Below are positions 32,111 through 43,333 of a stretch of 64,000 bases of DNA, piece by piece. The stretch spans positions 48,517,166-48,581,165 of the forward strand of contig NC_012873.2 of NCBI RefSeq assembly GCF_000003195.3, written 5' to 3'. A program made the position numbers and the translations under genes. How positions within the stretch are numbered: the stretch's first letter is position 1; every line of letters starts with the position of its first letter. The stretch is from Sorghum bicolor. Lineage: Eukaryota; Streptophyta; Magnoliopsida; Poales; Poaceae. Under the pieces are notes generated by a model. That model saw only the letters and a list, made by a program, of their open reading frames with translations, had not been told where the DNA came from and made no database searches.

Positions 32111-34196
32111 TTAGTCCGCAGCACGATCCTCACCGCCCTCGCCTCCGCCCGAGCTAGCCTCAGGAGGGAGCACCTCAGGCTCGAAAAGCTTGGCCAACCT
32201 TTCCCCAGGAGCCTCCGCGTCGTCGATCAAGGCATGGAGCCTCTCCTCGTTCTCCGCGTCGGTCTTGGAGATGTCGGTGACGAAGCCATGGGACACCACC
32301 TCCATGTCGTAGCAGAAGCCCGAGCAGACAACCGCCATCGCCCGCTTCACCCCGATGTGGAGGGCGTCCCGCACCCGATCTCGCAGCGTCGCGCCTATGT
32401 AGCACAACTGGTCGACCAGGGCATCGCCTCGAGTGTCCTCCCTCGACTCATCCATAGGCTCGACCTCCCAAGAGGTCGAGAGATCACTTATCGCCGTCCG
32501 TACTCGACGGTTCAAAGCAACCTCCGCCTCGAGCTGAGCCTTGGCGTTGCGAGCCTCGGCTTGGGCGGCCAGGAGCTCGTCCTTGAGCCCTGTAAAAGCC
32601 AATATAAAGAGACCTTAGGAAAAACTAAGCACACCTCGGAAAAAGAAATCTGATAGAGGAAACATACCGCGTACGGTCTCCTCGAGGGCCGTGTTCTCGC
32701 CAACCAGCCTGGTGTTGGCCCCCTCGATCTCTTTGTTGGAGCGTGCCAGCTCGGTGTTGGCAACGCGGAGATCCTCGATCGCCTTGCCAGCCTGAGCAAT
32801 GGCCCCACTCTTCTCCAGCAATTCTCCCTTCAGACGCTCGACGTCGTTAGAGAGACTGCGGGATCGAGCCCGCTCCGCCTCGAGATCTTCGAGGGCCTTC
32901 TTCTTGGCTTCGTCCGCGGCGCCCCTGGCGACCTCGCCGTTCACGTGCTCCACCTTCATCTTTCGGAAGGACTCTCGGAGAGAGTCCAGGTCGGATTTAA
33001 GGAGGCCCTTCTCCTTGTCCAGATCCGCGATAACGCTCTTGTAGGACAGGGCCTCCTCCCGGGCTCTGGACGCGGCTTCCTCGACCGTAAGAGCCCGCTC
33101 CCGTAGCTGCATCGTCTCCTCCTCCGCCTTCTTCGAGGCTTCTCGGGCCTCGGCCAAGGCAGCCTCCCTCGCCTTCTTCTCCTCCTCGAGTGCTATGAGA
33201 TCCTTATAAGCTTTAAGGAGCTTTTCCTGCGACTCGAGGAGTTGATCCTTGAGGAGGGGAAGCTGCTCCCAGCCGCCTCTCGTGGCGTGTATGAAACTGG
33301 ACTTGATGCGGGAGGTCTCTTTCATGTCCTGCGAACCAAGGGTTGAATGGTTAGAACACGAAAACCAAAAGGCACCACAAGGATTGAAGTTCGAAAAGCA
33401 CTTACGAAATAAGCCGGGCCGAGCCCGTTGTTGATAACGTCTGAGAGGAGCCCCACCACATGCTTCATCCAAAGGCGGAGCTCCTCGACGTGCTCCCACT
33501 TCTCTGCCTCCTTCCGATCGTCCAGAAAGATGTTAGGCTCGGACGGGTCGTGGGAGGCCCGGATGCGGATCCGATCGGGGCACCAGTGCTCCATCTCCCG
33601 GTCGGCCCGTGCCTTGACACCACGGATGAGATTCTCGACGGTCTCGAGGGAGCCCCCATGGCGCAGGAACAGGTCGACGAGGCATGGGAACCGCCCGTCG
33701 TCGTCCACCGTCTTCCAGGTACCGTCCTTGGTCCCCGACGTCCCGATTTCATCCTCCTCGGAGGGAAAGCGGTCCTCCCATGCCCGACGCTCCCGGAGGA
33801 ACCCTGGGGCGATCCCGTCCATGCCGTAGATCGTCCGCTTGATCTCGGACTCAGGGTCGGTGGGGGTGCGCATCATGCAGGCGAGAGCGCCACCACTCCA
33901 TCCGCACGCCCCGGCTCTGCCCGGATCGCGGCGGGTGCCCCCGGGAGGAGCCACGCTGGGGTCGGGGGGCCGTACACCGGCAAATCCTCTTCTTGTTCGC
34001 CGGGCCCTTGCGGCTCCGGTAGCACTGGCTGGGCCGAACCTTGGGGCGGAGGCTCTAGCGGTCCCTCCTCTTGACCCGCCTGCCGCTGCTGCAGTTGCTG
34101 CTGCGGTGGTTGCTGCTGTTGTTGCTGCTGCAGTTGCTGCTGCGGTGTTTGCTGCTGTTGTTGCTGCTGCAGTTGCTGCTGCGGTGGTTGCTGCTA

Positions 34197-34229
<33 letters not shown>

Positions 34230-36487
34230 CTGCTGTTGCTGCGCCTCATGCTCTTGTGACCGCCGCGCCGCCTCGTGCTCCCGCTGTTCATCCTCCTCCC
34301 TCTTCTTCCTCAGCTCCTCGAGGGTGCGGAGGCCGGCGGGCCAGGGAGTCGATCCCGCGACGTTAGGGGTCGACGCTTCCTCCTCCATAGGGCGAGCGCC
34401 CCCAGACGCTTCGTTACCATCGGACGTATCGCTGATGGTGATGGGTTCCCCCTCGACCCCCAATCGGGGGGGCTCGGGGGCTCCCTCTGACGCTTGCGTC
34501 TGGGGCGCCTCATCACGAGTCGGCGGCAACGGAGTAGGCGCGGGACGAGGCGGAGCCCTCTCGACGCCGGCTGGAGGTTGGGAGCTGGAGGAGCCTACGA
34601 AACAAAGGGTAAGGGTCAGACGTTATGATAACCGACACAAGAACATCGCAACGCCCAGAAATAAACTACGAACCAGGTTCCTTGGAGGCGGCACCCGTTC
34701 TGAGCTTCTTTGCCATGGACGGTTGGGCCTGCTCAAGGGTCCGCTTCAGCCTGAGAAAAGGTTGGCATATGAGGAAAGGTGGAAGAATGGGAAGACAAAA
34801 ACCGCAACATCAAAAAGGCTTACCCCACAGGGAGAACGGCTCGCCTTCCGCCACCCCGACCAGTGGGCCTCGAGCCACCCCGCGTCGGGGCTCCAGGCCC
34901 CTCGAGGGCAGGCACTGGCTTAGGCGCGTTGGTCCCCGCCTGGCGGGCGCCGGGACTGGCGCTCCTACGGCCGGCATCTCCTTTCTCAGAGGCCGCGGCG
35001 CGACCACGAGTTAGTGGCCCCGACGCCTGGGGCCTAGCCAGACTGCTCTCCCTGGGCACCGGGGGAGGGCGCGGTGCGTCTTGGCCCGCCTTGGGCGCAG
35101 GAGGGGTGTCGGCCCGGGGGCGACGAGATCCACTCGGACCCTCCTCTGGCGCCTCCGTCCGGGGGGCGTCGACGTCACCTCGAGGCGGGCCCTCGAGAAT
35201 CCGATCGAGGCGCGACGCCATCCCCTCGGAATCGTCGCTGTCCTCGTCATCATCGTCATCATCGTTAGGGGATTCCTCCTCAGGCTCCCCCCTCTGCCTG
35301 GATTTGGCTCGACGCGCCTCTAATGCTTGGCGGTCGAGGTTTTTCTTCTTCTCCCCCTTCTTTGCAGAGTCCTTCGCAGACTTTAGCTTTTCGGCAGATT
35401 GGCGCCGTTTGTCACGATCGACCTCGTCCTCCTTTACCGGAGGCCTCGAGGACCGGACATCAATCCGACCCTGCCAAAACTAAGGTAGACTTAGAAAAAA
35501 GAGAGGGGAGAAAGGAAACCCAGAATCGAGGCTGCACGCAAAAAGAAGGCGTACCAGATCGATCGAGCCTGCGTCAGGTCTCATGGGGAAGCCGTTAACA
35601 TGCTCCGGCTGAAAATCACCGGCAATTGCAGCCCTGACTTAGGCCGCGACTTCGTCGTCCACCGGAGCCTCGTTGGACATCCGACACGCCTCAAGGTCCC
35701 GAGATGAGACACCAGGGCCCATCTCGTCCATCCTCAACGGTCGAGACATCAAAGGGAGAACTCTCCAGTGATGGACGGCCGAGAGGACGAGAGCGGCGGT
35801 CAAACCCTCCTGGCGAAGCTTCTTCAGGGCGTCGAGGAGGGGGTCGAGCCGAGGTTGATGAGCTTGGACGACGCCGTATGTCCAATCCGCTGGACGCTCC
35901 ATGATCAGACGGCCCGAGTAGGAAGGCAGGAGATTGTCATCGTTCCGCAGATAAAACCACTGGGAGTCCCAGCCGGCGTGGTTGGTCGATAACCCTACCG
36001 GGATGTACTCCCGCGGCCTGTCCGTCTTCCCCGTCTTCTGCACCAGATTGAGGCATCCCGCGCGCACGGGCTTCCTTACGCCCGTGGTTCTGGTGGGGGC
36101 ATGGAAAAGCTCGCCCCTGTAGAGGTGGAGCCACAGCTCCCAGTGCGGCATCATCCCCAAGTAGCCCTCACATACGGCGGCGAAGACCGCCGCTACGGTG
36201 ATGGCATTCGGAGAGAAGTGCTGGAGCTCCACCCCATAATGGAAGCAGAGGGCCCGCATGAAGCGGCTCGGGGGCGCGCCCAGGCCGTGGCGGTGGAACT
36301 TGGCGAACGACACCACGTAGCCCTCGGGCGGCTGAGGCCTCCTGTGACTCGCTGGCGGCGCGATCCACTCTGGCGACGATAGCGAGGTACGGCGGCGCAG
36401 CAGTCCCTCTTTCTCAAGCTCTAACAACCAGCGCTCCGTCATCGACGACGGGCGCCAGTCGTCGGCGGCGACGAGTCTTACAGGCAT
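32111..36487 (-). pseudogene. element B antisense six-exon gene (Transposase_28-like N-terminus, coiled coil)
   Basis: Predicted exons on the minus strand: 36487-35555, 35470-34824, 34750-34674, 34594-33406, 33328-32668, 32589-32111. All introns have GT-AG ends, and phases agree apart from one indel. ATG 36487; TATAAATA box at 36626-36619. Exon 1 encodes a domain with PEGYVVSFAKFHRHG and WDSQWFYLRND, as in proteins labelled 'putative gypsy type transposon'. Exon 2 is acidic and basic low complexity, exon 4 holds polyglutamine and a conserved block (IKRTIYGMDGIAPGF), exon 5 is a long coiled coil. Breaks: TAA in exon 1 (35639-35641), TAG in the polyQ (34194-34196), and a 2-base gain near 33880 versus element C. 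Function is unknown; Tat elements are known to carry antisense ORFs. Confidence 0.8.
34080..34250 (-). repeat. CAG/CAA repeat encoding polyglutamine
   Basis: Plus strand shows CTG/TTG triplets with three near-copies of a longer unit containing TGCTGCGGTGGTTGCTGC-like sequence. On the minus strand this reads as glutamine runs broken by PP, L and T. Element C has a shorter equivalent near 50127-50180, so the tract varies between copies. Confidence 0.8.
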
Positions 36488-36618
36488 CTCGGCTGGAGGG
36501 ATAGCGAGATTCACTACAGCTCGAGGTGGCGTGTGCGCGTGAGACGGCGAGAAAGCGAAGGCAACGAGAGTAAAAGCGAGAAGACGGAAGGGAGAGGAAC
36601 GGCGGCGACGCCACGACG

Positions 36619-36626
36619 TATTTATA
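36619..36626 (-). promoter_or_regulatory. TATA box of the element B antisense gene
   Basis: TATAAATA on the minus strand, about 130 bases upstream of the ATG at 36487. Element C has the same box at 47701-47708 on the plus strand. This gives the antisense gene its own promoter, independent of the LTR. Confidence 0.7.
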
Positions 36627-37415
36627 GGCAGCAGTCCGCCAACGGACAGATCCGAGAAATAAGGTAACTCCCTCCCATAAATGCGCCGTCTAACGGTCCT
36701 CTCTCTCCACACAGGCCGGACGCTCCGAATTCCACGCCAATACAGTGTCGCAACGTCACTTACCTCAAAAGGTGCGCCCAACGGGCAGAAAGACGAACCG
36801 GCACGGCAGTTTCCTTACTTTGTAAGCCAAGGTATGCGCCCAGGATAGTCTCGAGAGGTCGATGGCTGGCCCGTCGAAAGGGTTCGACAGCCGATCTCGA
36901 GCGCCAAGAGTCAGGGATCCCCAGCGAGCGGTCGAAAATCGAGGCCCGCCTCGAGGACTCGCTGGCGATGTCCAAGGTAGGGTCGAGACAGTCGAGAGGA
37001 ATCCCCCCGAAGGGAGGCATCGAGCCGCTGGACTCTATCGAATGAGACCAGTATCCCCGACCACGTCGACCCCGCTTTATGAGGACGCCTCTGGGCTACA
37101 GCTGACTCCCTCGAAAGGGGCACAGGTTCTCACTTGGACTACCCGCTAGGAACTCAATCTGGGGTGGAAGACGCTCGCTCTATCGAGAGTACGTCGAAAC
37201 CTCCACGCAAGGCAAAGCCAAACAGAACCTTCCACCATGGGTGTTGACAGCGTTTCTGCAATTTTGGCAAAATAACCCTCGAAGGAGTTGAATACTCCCT
37301 CGAGGGCTCGGGGGCTACCCCCGCGGGGTCGCTCGCGCGCCCCCGTGGAAGCTCGACCGTAAAAACGAAAGTCTCCACTCGAGCGCCAGCGCTCGAATGA
37401 AGACTCGGGGGCTAC
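36627..37415. other. element B 3' non-coding region with PPT
   Basis: Holds the upstream region of the antisense gene promoter. CTCGGGGGCTAC occurs at 37307-37318 and again at 37404-37415, where it touches the 3' LTR and is the PPT. Confidence 0.65.
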
Positions 37416-38414
37416 TGTCGAGGGTATCAACAAGGGGTACCCTCACCAATGCGTATAACCAGGCCATCCGTACGCACGCGCGGCCATCGACGGTCGCAGC
37501 CTCGAAGACGGAAATGCCGTCGAGCGAATCGGTCAAGGCTCGAGCGACCACTGCCGTCGAATACGGAAACGGGCTCGAGCGAACCGAGAGGCATCGAGCG
37601 CAAGGACACTGTCCGCCGCCTGACGCGCGCACGGGAGCCTGGGCATTTAATGCGCCTGACGCTTCCCCACCTAACACACGGGTCACGGGAGGCTTCTGTC
37701 CCATCGTTCTTTTTGCAGCCTTCCCACCGAACGATCAGGGGCGTGTCAGGACGCAGGGAACAAGGATGGAACGTCTAATCGGGACCCCCTCGAGACCTCC
37801 AAGGTCAGCGCTCCAGATATCAGCACATTACACGGCGTCCGACCCTCGACCGAACAGGGTCCCTTCCTAGGGGCAAGTTGGGCGTCGACTGACAACACCA
37901 CAGCTACCCCGCCGGATCCGCCGCCATACCGTACCGGCATGCGACCTCAGAACCAGCGCGAGGCGGCGGGCAGGGCCGAACGCAGGAGCACGCGTAATCA
38001 TCACCGGGCTATCAAGATGGGACGGCTCGAGGCCATGCCGTACGGAAGCCTCGAGTAGGTCAGCGCTCCATGCGGCTATCGACCCCTACTCTAGCGTCTA
38101 CGCATGTACCCTGGGTCTCTCCTTGGAGCTATAAAAGGAGAGACTCAGGAATAGAACGGGAGGACGAAAACAAGAAGACAAGTCCACGCTCATGCGTAGT
38201 AGAGCTTCACACTTCATACTACGCTTGTATTCGCCCCTGTACAAGCACTTAGGTGCAAGATAATACAAACTCTCTCCCCCCGCTGGACGTAGGGCCTTCT
38301 CTTGCCCGAACCAGGATAAATCTCTGTGTCTTCTTGCATCACCATCCGGGAAAGGGAGCACGCATACAAATTTACTCGTTGGTGTGACCCCCCCCCCGAG
38401 GGAAAACACCGACA
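37416..38414 (+). repeat. element B 3' LTR (999 bp)
   Basis: Partner of 24114-25113 with near identity. TATAAAA at 38130-38136. Followed by GTTAG (38415-38419), the target duplication, then the rest of the host Athila-like LTR. Confidence 0.93.
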
Positions 38415-38419
38415 GTTAG

Positions 38420-39289
38420 ATTGGATCTATATACATATTTAGGATCGTATAGCGTTTATCCATCGGATCCATGTTTAAATGATAGATATTGTGTAGGCGT
38501 GGTGCTTATACCGTATTTATCTGCGATTGTACCCAATATGCCAGATCGTGGGGTAGTTCGTGATAGTGACAGCTTCATTGATTCTTATATAGTCCCCCTC
38601 TCGTGTATTGGGCTGGCAGAGCAATATTATTACAGGGGAGTGATTGCTATGTTTCTCATTTACCTTGCTAATATCACTATGCATGGGCGTAATCTTGTCT
38701 CGCAATGATTGCTAAGTATGCTTGCACTAACTATGATAATGCTAAACTATATAGTTGAGAATAACTTAGGAAATATTCTTGTAGTTTGTTCTAATTCCAT
38801 GCTAATGACTTTCTAGAGTATCTAATTGAGGTGCTTATCATATTTATTATGTGGCTAGTTATGATCAGATTAATTATCCTTGTCACTATTCATTACTTCA
38901 TATATCCTTTATGTGACACTTACCCCTGTATGAAAGAGTTAGATAAATGTTCTCAATTATACATGCAATGATAGATGCTCAATCTCATATTCTATTCTAT
39001 AATCAATATTGATGATTGCTAATCTCTTCCCAGTGGTAAAAATATAAATAACGATACCTGGAATACTTCCCGGTTAAAATGCTACATCAGTATTAATCTG
39101 TGCGCTTGCAGATCCCATTCATTATTTATTTAGAAGAGCAATTGCATATTTCAATACCGCGTCTCTCATATCATGCTGGGGATGACACCTTGGCTTAAGT
39201 GGTATGAGGTGTAGGTTTGGCATTTTTGGCACCGTTACTAGAATTAGAAAACTGTCTACTTTTGGTAATGATGTTAAGAATACCCAACA
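38420..39289 (+). mobile_element. Athila-like gypsy LTR derivative, right part, with PBS remnant
   Basis: Continues the LTR begun at 9073; 38540-38590 matches element D near 55830-55880 (TAGTTCGTGATAGTGACAGC). The LTR proper ends near 39219. Then TTTTTGGCACCGTTACTAG (39223-39241) corresponds to D's PBS region TTTCTGGCGCCGTTGCC, so some 70 bases of internal sequence are present. It ends CCCAACA before the TGATG duplication. This is not a clean solo LTR: most of the interior and the other LTR were probably deleted. Confidence 0.75.
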
Positions 39290-39294
39290 TGATG
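39290..39294. repeat. TSD copy TGATG, right side of the Athila-like derivative
   Basis: Matches 9068-9072. After it the copia pol frame continues. Confidence 0.9.
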
Positions 39295-40043
39295 CAAAGT
39301 CAATTAGCACACCTATGGGAACTAATGGAAACTTGGATAGTGATGCTAGTGGCAACATGGTGGATCAAAAGTTGTATCGGTCTATAATTGGAAGCCTACT
39401 CTATGTGACTGCATCAAGGCCGGATGTGATGTTTAGCGTATGCATGTGTGCTAGATTTCAAGCCTCACCAAGAGAAAGCCATTTGAAGGCAACAAAAAGA
39501 ATATTGAGGTACTTAAAGCATACACAAAATGTTGGATTTTGGTATCCCAAAGGAGCAAATTTTGAGTTGATTGGTTATTCTGACTGTGATTATGCGGGAT
39601 GTAAAATTGAGAGAAAGAGCACATCAGGCACATGTCAATTATTGAGAATGTCACTTGTATCTTGGTCATCAAAGAAGCAAAATAGTGTAGCACTTTCAAC
39701 CGCTGAAGCAGAATATATTTCAGCTGCTATTTGTTGTGCTCAATTACTTTGGATGAAGGCTACTTTGAATGATTTTGGAATCAAGTTCAAACAAGTGCCA
39801 TTGCTATGTGACAATGAGAGTGCACTGAAGCTCACTAACAACCCAGTTCAACATTCAATAACAAAGCATATAGATGTCCACTATCATTTCATAAGAGATC
39901 ATCAACAAAAAGGGGACATTTGTATTGAGAGTGTGGGCCCCGAAGATCAACTTGCCAATATTTTCACCAAGCCACTTGACGAGAAGAGGTTTTGCAAGTT
40001 AAGGAATGAATTGAACATACTTGATTTCTCAAATATGTGTTGA
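39295..40043 (+). pseudogene. pol: copia pol, second part: RNase H
   Basis: Continues copia pol from 9072. Recognisable are the RT-RNase H connection (ISTPMGTN, SLLYVTASRPD), and RNase H residues in GYSDCDYAG, STAEAEYIS and LCDNESA. The C-terminal QLANIFTKPL is typical of copia RNase H. Open to TGA at 40041-40043. Disconnected from its 5' part by 30 kb and so non-functional. Confidence 0.92.
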
Positions 40044-41144
40044 TGCACCCCCAAAATATGACATGCCTCACCTTCGAGTAAAACAAGGTACAATTGTTTG
40101 ACATATCATCCATCCTTTGCTAAGGACTTGTTTAGTGCATCTAGTCATTCCTCATATGTCCTAGGCTCATTTATGAAAATAAAATGAATTTGATGCTTGT
40201 ATGGTACCACTATTGCTTCTATGTTTGAAATGATCTAATGGTAGCATATGACATGTTTGTGGGCTTGCAATCCTAGTGTTTGATCTAGAAAATGAGCTAT
40301 AAGTGTTTAACTCAACATTGTCAAGATAACCATTGAAATGAGGTGTGAAAAAGAATGTCATTGGATCAAACCGAGTTAAATATCTTAGGCAAGTAATCTA
40401 GATTGAACCAAATTTGGGAAAATGATCCTCACATAACATGGTTTCACACAACCTATCAAAAATTTGAGCTCACCATTTGTGGTCATCGATGACAAAATGG
40501 GAGAAGTAATTCACAAAGATAGGTTTTGCTAAAAGAAGGGGATCAAATTATTTTGAAACACACAAGTAGGGGGAGCAAGCTCATAAACTTGTATGTTGCA
40601 TTTTGATGTGCATTACATATGCTTGCTTGCATAGCACATTTTCTTTAATACATGCTTGCGTGATGTATGCTAGTTGTAAAATTAATTGATGAAATGAAAA
40701 ACTAGCATGTATAGGATGATAGTTAGATGTACCTTGCATGTTTTTTTGTTTTACAAGTGGTACTAGAGCCTTGTTTATAATGTTGATCTCACGAGGTATC
40801 TAGTGTTTATGTTTGCAAGAGCTATCTAACTAATCATGGTGCTAAGAATGGTGTTCAAATGGCAACTCTGATTGGTATCACGCTTCAAAGGTCCATTCTT
40901 TACACCTTAGCATCATTTGGTAGTCATTGTCTCCTATGTTTCCTATCTAAGCATATGTGCAAGCTTTCAAGTCCAAACTCTTAGCACATACGTATGGGGA
41001 GCCATTGCTACCGATTTGGGTTTATGAAACTTGTCCATATCCTTTACACATGGTAAAATGCTTGGGCAAGCAACATGAATCTAAAAAGATTTTATTGAAT
41101 ATCTTTGTGAAAAGGTTGTCATCAATTACCAAAAAGGAGAAGAT
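40044..41144 (+). other. copia 3' non-coding region with PPT
   Basis: About 1.1 kb with no ORF of note. A TGGTACTAGAGCC sequence at 40758-40770 resembles a primer-binding site. AAAAAGGAGAAGA (41131-41143) is the PPT next to the LTR start. SIRE-type elements can have an env-like ORF here; I see none. Confidence 0.7.
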
Positions 41145-43333
41145 TGAAAGCCCTAGTTTGGTTTTGGATAATTGATAAAACCTATGTGTACTAACCTTTG
41201 TCATGAGTAAAATATAAAGATAGGTTGGCACACACCAAGTGATGGAGCTAGATGATGGTCATGGTGATAGAGGTGACTAAAAGATGATATTCAAGTGCTC
41301 CAACTTGGAAAAGAAGAAAGAGAAAAACAAAATGAGCTCAAGGCAAAGCTATTTTTAATAGGACCATTTTGTTTTGCCACTCAAGACACCTAGTGGGTGT
41401 GAGTGGATTTAGGATAGATAACCGTACTATAAAGAGGGGAAATCTTTAATTGCAATTGTTATCTAGTGCCACTAAGTGTGAGTCTCATTTGCATTTACCT
41501 AGCGCTTAGTGACGTGGTGAGCTGCATGAGAAAGCCAATAAAAATATTTGTGAAAAGCTAATTTAAATGTCCAATTTTTTTTGAAATATTTTGGTAAAGT
41601 TAGCTACTTGAAAAGGTGCTAAAAATTCACAAAAGGAGAACTGTTGTCCAGACGTAAAGGAACTGCAAGCTGCAAAAACAAGTTGAAAGTTTTGTGCAAA
41701 TAGCTGAAATAAACTGGAAGTAGTTGCAACTAGTTAAAAATAGTGTGCAGTCCAACAGCAAGCAGGAGAAAGAAAGCTGGAAGTAGTTGCGGCCAGTTGG
41801 AACCAGTTAAAATCAGTGCACAACTCAACAGCAAGTAAATGAGTGTGGTTGCAGATAACTGGACGCAGTCGCAATCAGTTAAATCCAGTGTGCAGTCCAA
41901 CAGCATGCAGATGAAAGAAAGTTAGAAGCAGTTGCAGCTAGTTGGAATCAGTTGAAAGATTTTACAGCTGCTGCTTGCTGCCTGTCTCGTGTGTTAGAAG
42001 GAAAAGGCAGGGACCATGCTTGCATACGTTTGTGGACCTCTTGCCATAATAAATAAGAGAGAGGTGTTTTGCATGCTTGCATGCATGTGAACACACCTTG
42101 AGAAAAGGAGACAGCTATTGACCTATGCTAATTATAGCATGGGGTCCACTCAAGTACAAGAAGGTACTTACTTATTTTGAGGTGTTGCTCGTCCATTCAG
42201 AATGGAGATTGGCAGGAGTGCATGCGCGTAGACTGCTAGAGGTTGCAGCTCTTTACCACTTGCTCATTTATTTGATGGGACCCATTACTAAGAGAATGCA
42301 GAGGGTCACTCAGTGCCTGTGTTGTCCGTTGTGGCAAACAGTACTATTCTTTTGCCCGTTGGAGAGCTGGCTAGCCAAGGAAATATAGGCCGAGTGCTCC
42401 CCTTCCTTGCTCTCTCTGTCTCGCGAATACAGAATAGAATACTTCACTTCTTTCTTTCCAGAGAACAGAGAACTCGAGCTCCTCTCTCCCATCTCTCTCA
42501 AGTGTTAATCCCTCGAGAGATTTTTGAGAGGCCTACGTGTTTGATCCAGTGAGCTTGTGAGCATCTCCTCTGCCTCTCATAACTTGGTGCTCATCTAAGA
42601 GAGGATTGAGGGAAACCCTAGGTGCATTTGAAACTGCATATTCTTGTGGTACTAGGTGATTGTTGAAATTATAGATTTCTTTGCCGTCACCTAGACGGTT
42701 GTGAATTTATTGATTTGTGAGGAGATTTGGTAATTGTGTCCGCCCTCAGTCAAGGTGATATTTGTGAGGGGTTCTTAGGCTTATTCCCCGGCGGAGTGCC
42801 AAAAGCCACTCTAGTGAATTGCGCGTGTCATTGAGCTACCTCACTTGTGGTAGGTCCTTGCGGTGCTCGTGGTGAGCTTGGGTGTGGAATCCCAATTAAC
42901 CGCTGGACCATGAAGTGTTGGTCGACACAATGGGGACTAGCGTGCCGGCAAGCACGTGAACCTCGGGAAAAAATATTGGTGTCAATATTGTGATTGGTAT
43001 TCTCCCGGTGATTATATTGATATACATTGTGATTGCTTCATCCTCTACACATCGGTATAATTATCTTTTACCTCTTTACTTTCTTGCAAATTAGTTGTAA
43101 CTAGTAGATCCTAGTTTTAGCTTGTTGTAACTAGTTGTAAAGAGTAGTGACATAGCCATTGCTTGTGCCTAAAGATCATAGCAACTAGAATTATAGGATA
43201 GGTGGCTTGCAACCCTTGTAGAGCTAGAGCAAAATTGCTTTACGCCTTTTGTTATATTAATCCTTTGCTCTAGTGCCTTGTAGAATTTTTAAATAGGCTA
43301 TTCACCCCCCTCTAGCCATATTAGAACCTTTCA
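41145..43333 (+). repeat. copia 3' LTR (2189 bp)
   Basis: Starts TGAAAGCCCTA and ends GAACCTTTCA. Compared with the 5' LTR it shows many substitutions and small indels, so the insertion is clearly older than A, B and D. The tandem repeat array is at about 41690-41960. Confidence 0.92.

Larger units (their letters stand above)
24114..38414 (+). mobile_element. Element B: Ty3/gypsy Tat-lineage element with antisense gene, 14.3 kb
   Basis: LTRs 24114-25113 and 37416-38414 begin TGTCG and end CGACA. By eye they differ at five bases and one C-run length, so the insertion is recent. The plus strand carries gag-pro and pol with a second RNase H before integrase (a Tat feature); downstream on the minus strand is a six-exon gene. 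Antisense ORFs between pol and the 3' LTR are known for Tat elements, for example maize Grande. A TAG after the protease and an 11-base deletion in pol make this copy defective. Confidence 0.93.
2258..43333 (+). mobile_element. full-length Ty1/copia retrotransposon (Maximus/SIRE-like), interrupted by a 30-kb nest
   Basis: The element has two long LTRs (2258-4453 and 41145-43333), a PBS just inside the 5' LTR, gag and pol in order PR-IN-RT-RH (the copia order) and a purine tract before the 3' LTR. Flanking 5-mers are CCAAG (2253-2257) and CCTAG (43334-43338), a likely TSD with one later mutation. The interior is cut between RT and RNase H by the insertion at 9073-39289. Long LTRs and a long acidic, twice zinc-knuckled Gag suggest the Maximus/SIRE lineage (inference). 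Gag and pol carry several stops and frameshifts, and the LTRs differ at many sites, so this is older than the elements nested in it. Confidence 0.9.

Noticed and set aside
33839..34366. Long plus-strand ORFs rich in Ala, Val and Leu over the triplet repeat
   Set aside because: They are shadows of the minus-strand polyglutamine exon; any frame through a pure triplet repeat stays open.
9862..38414. A and B as one composite element
   Set aside because: Each has its own LTR pair, PBS, PPT and terminal inverted bases, and they belong to different gypsy lineages.
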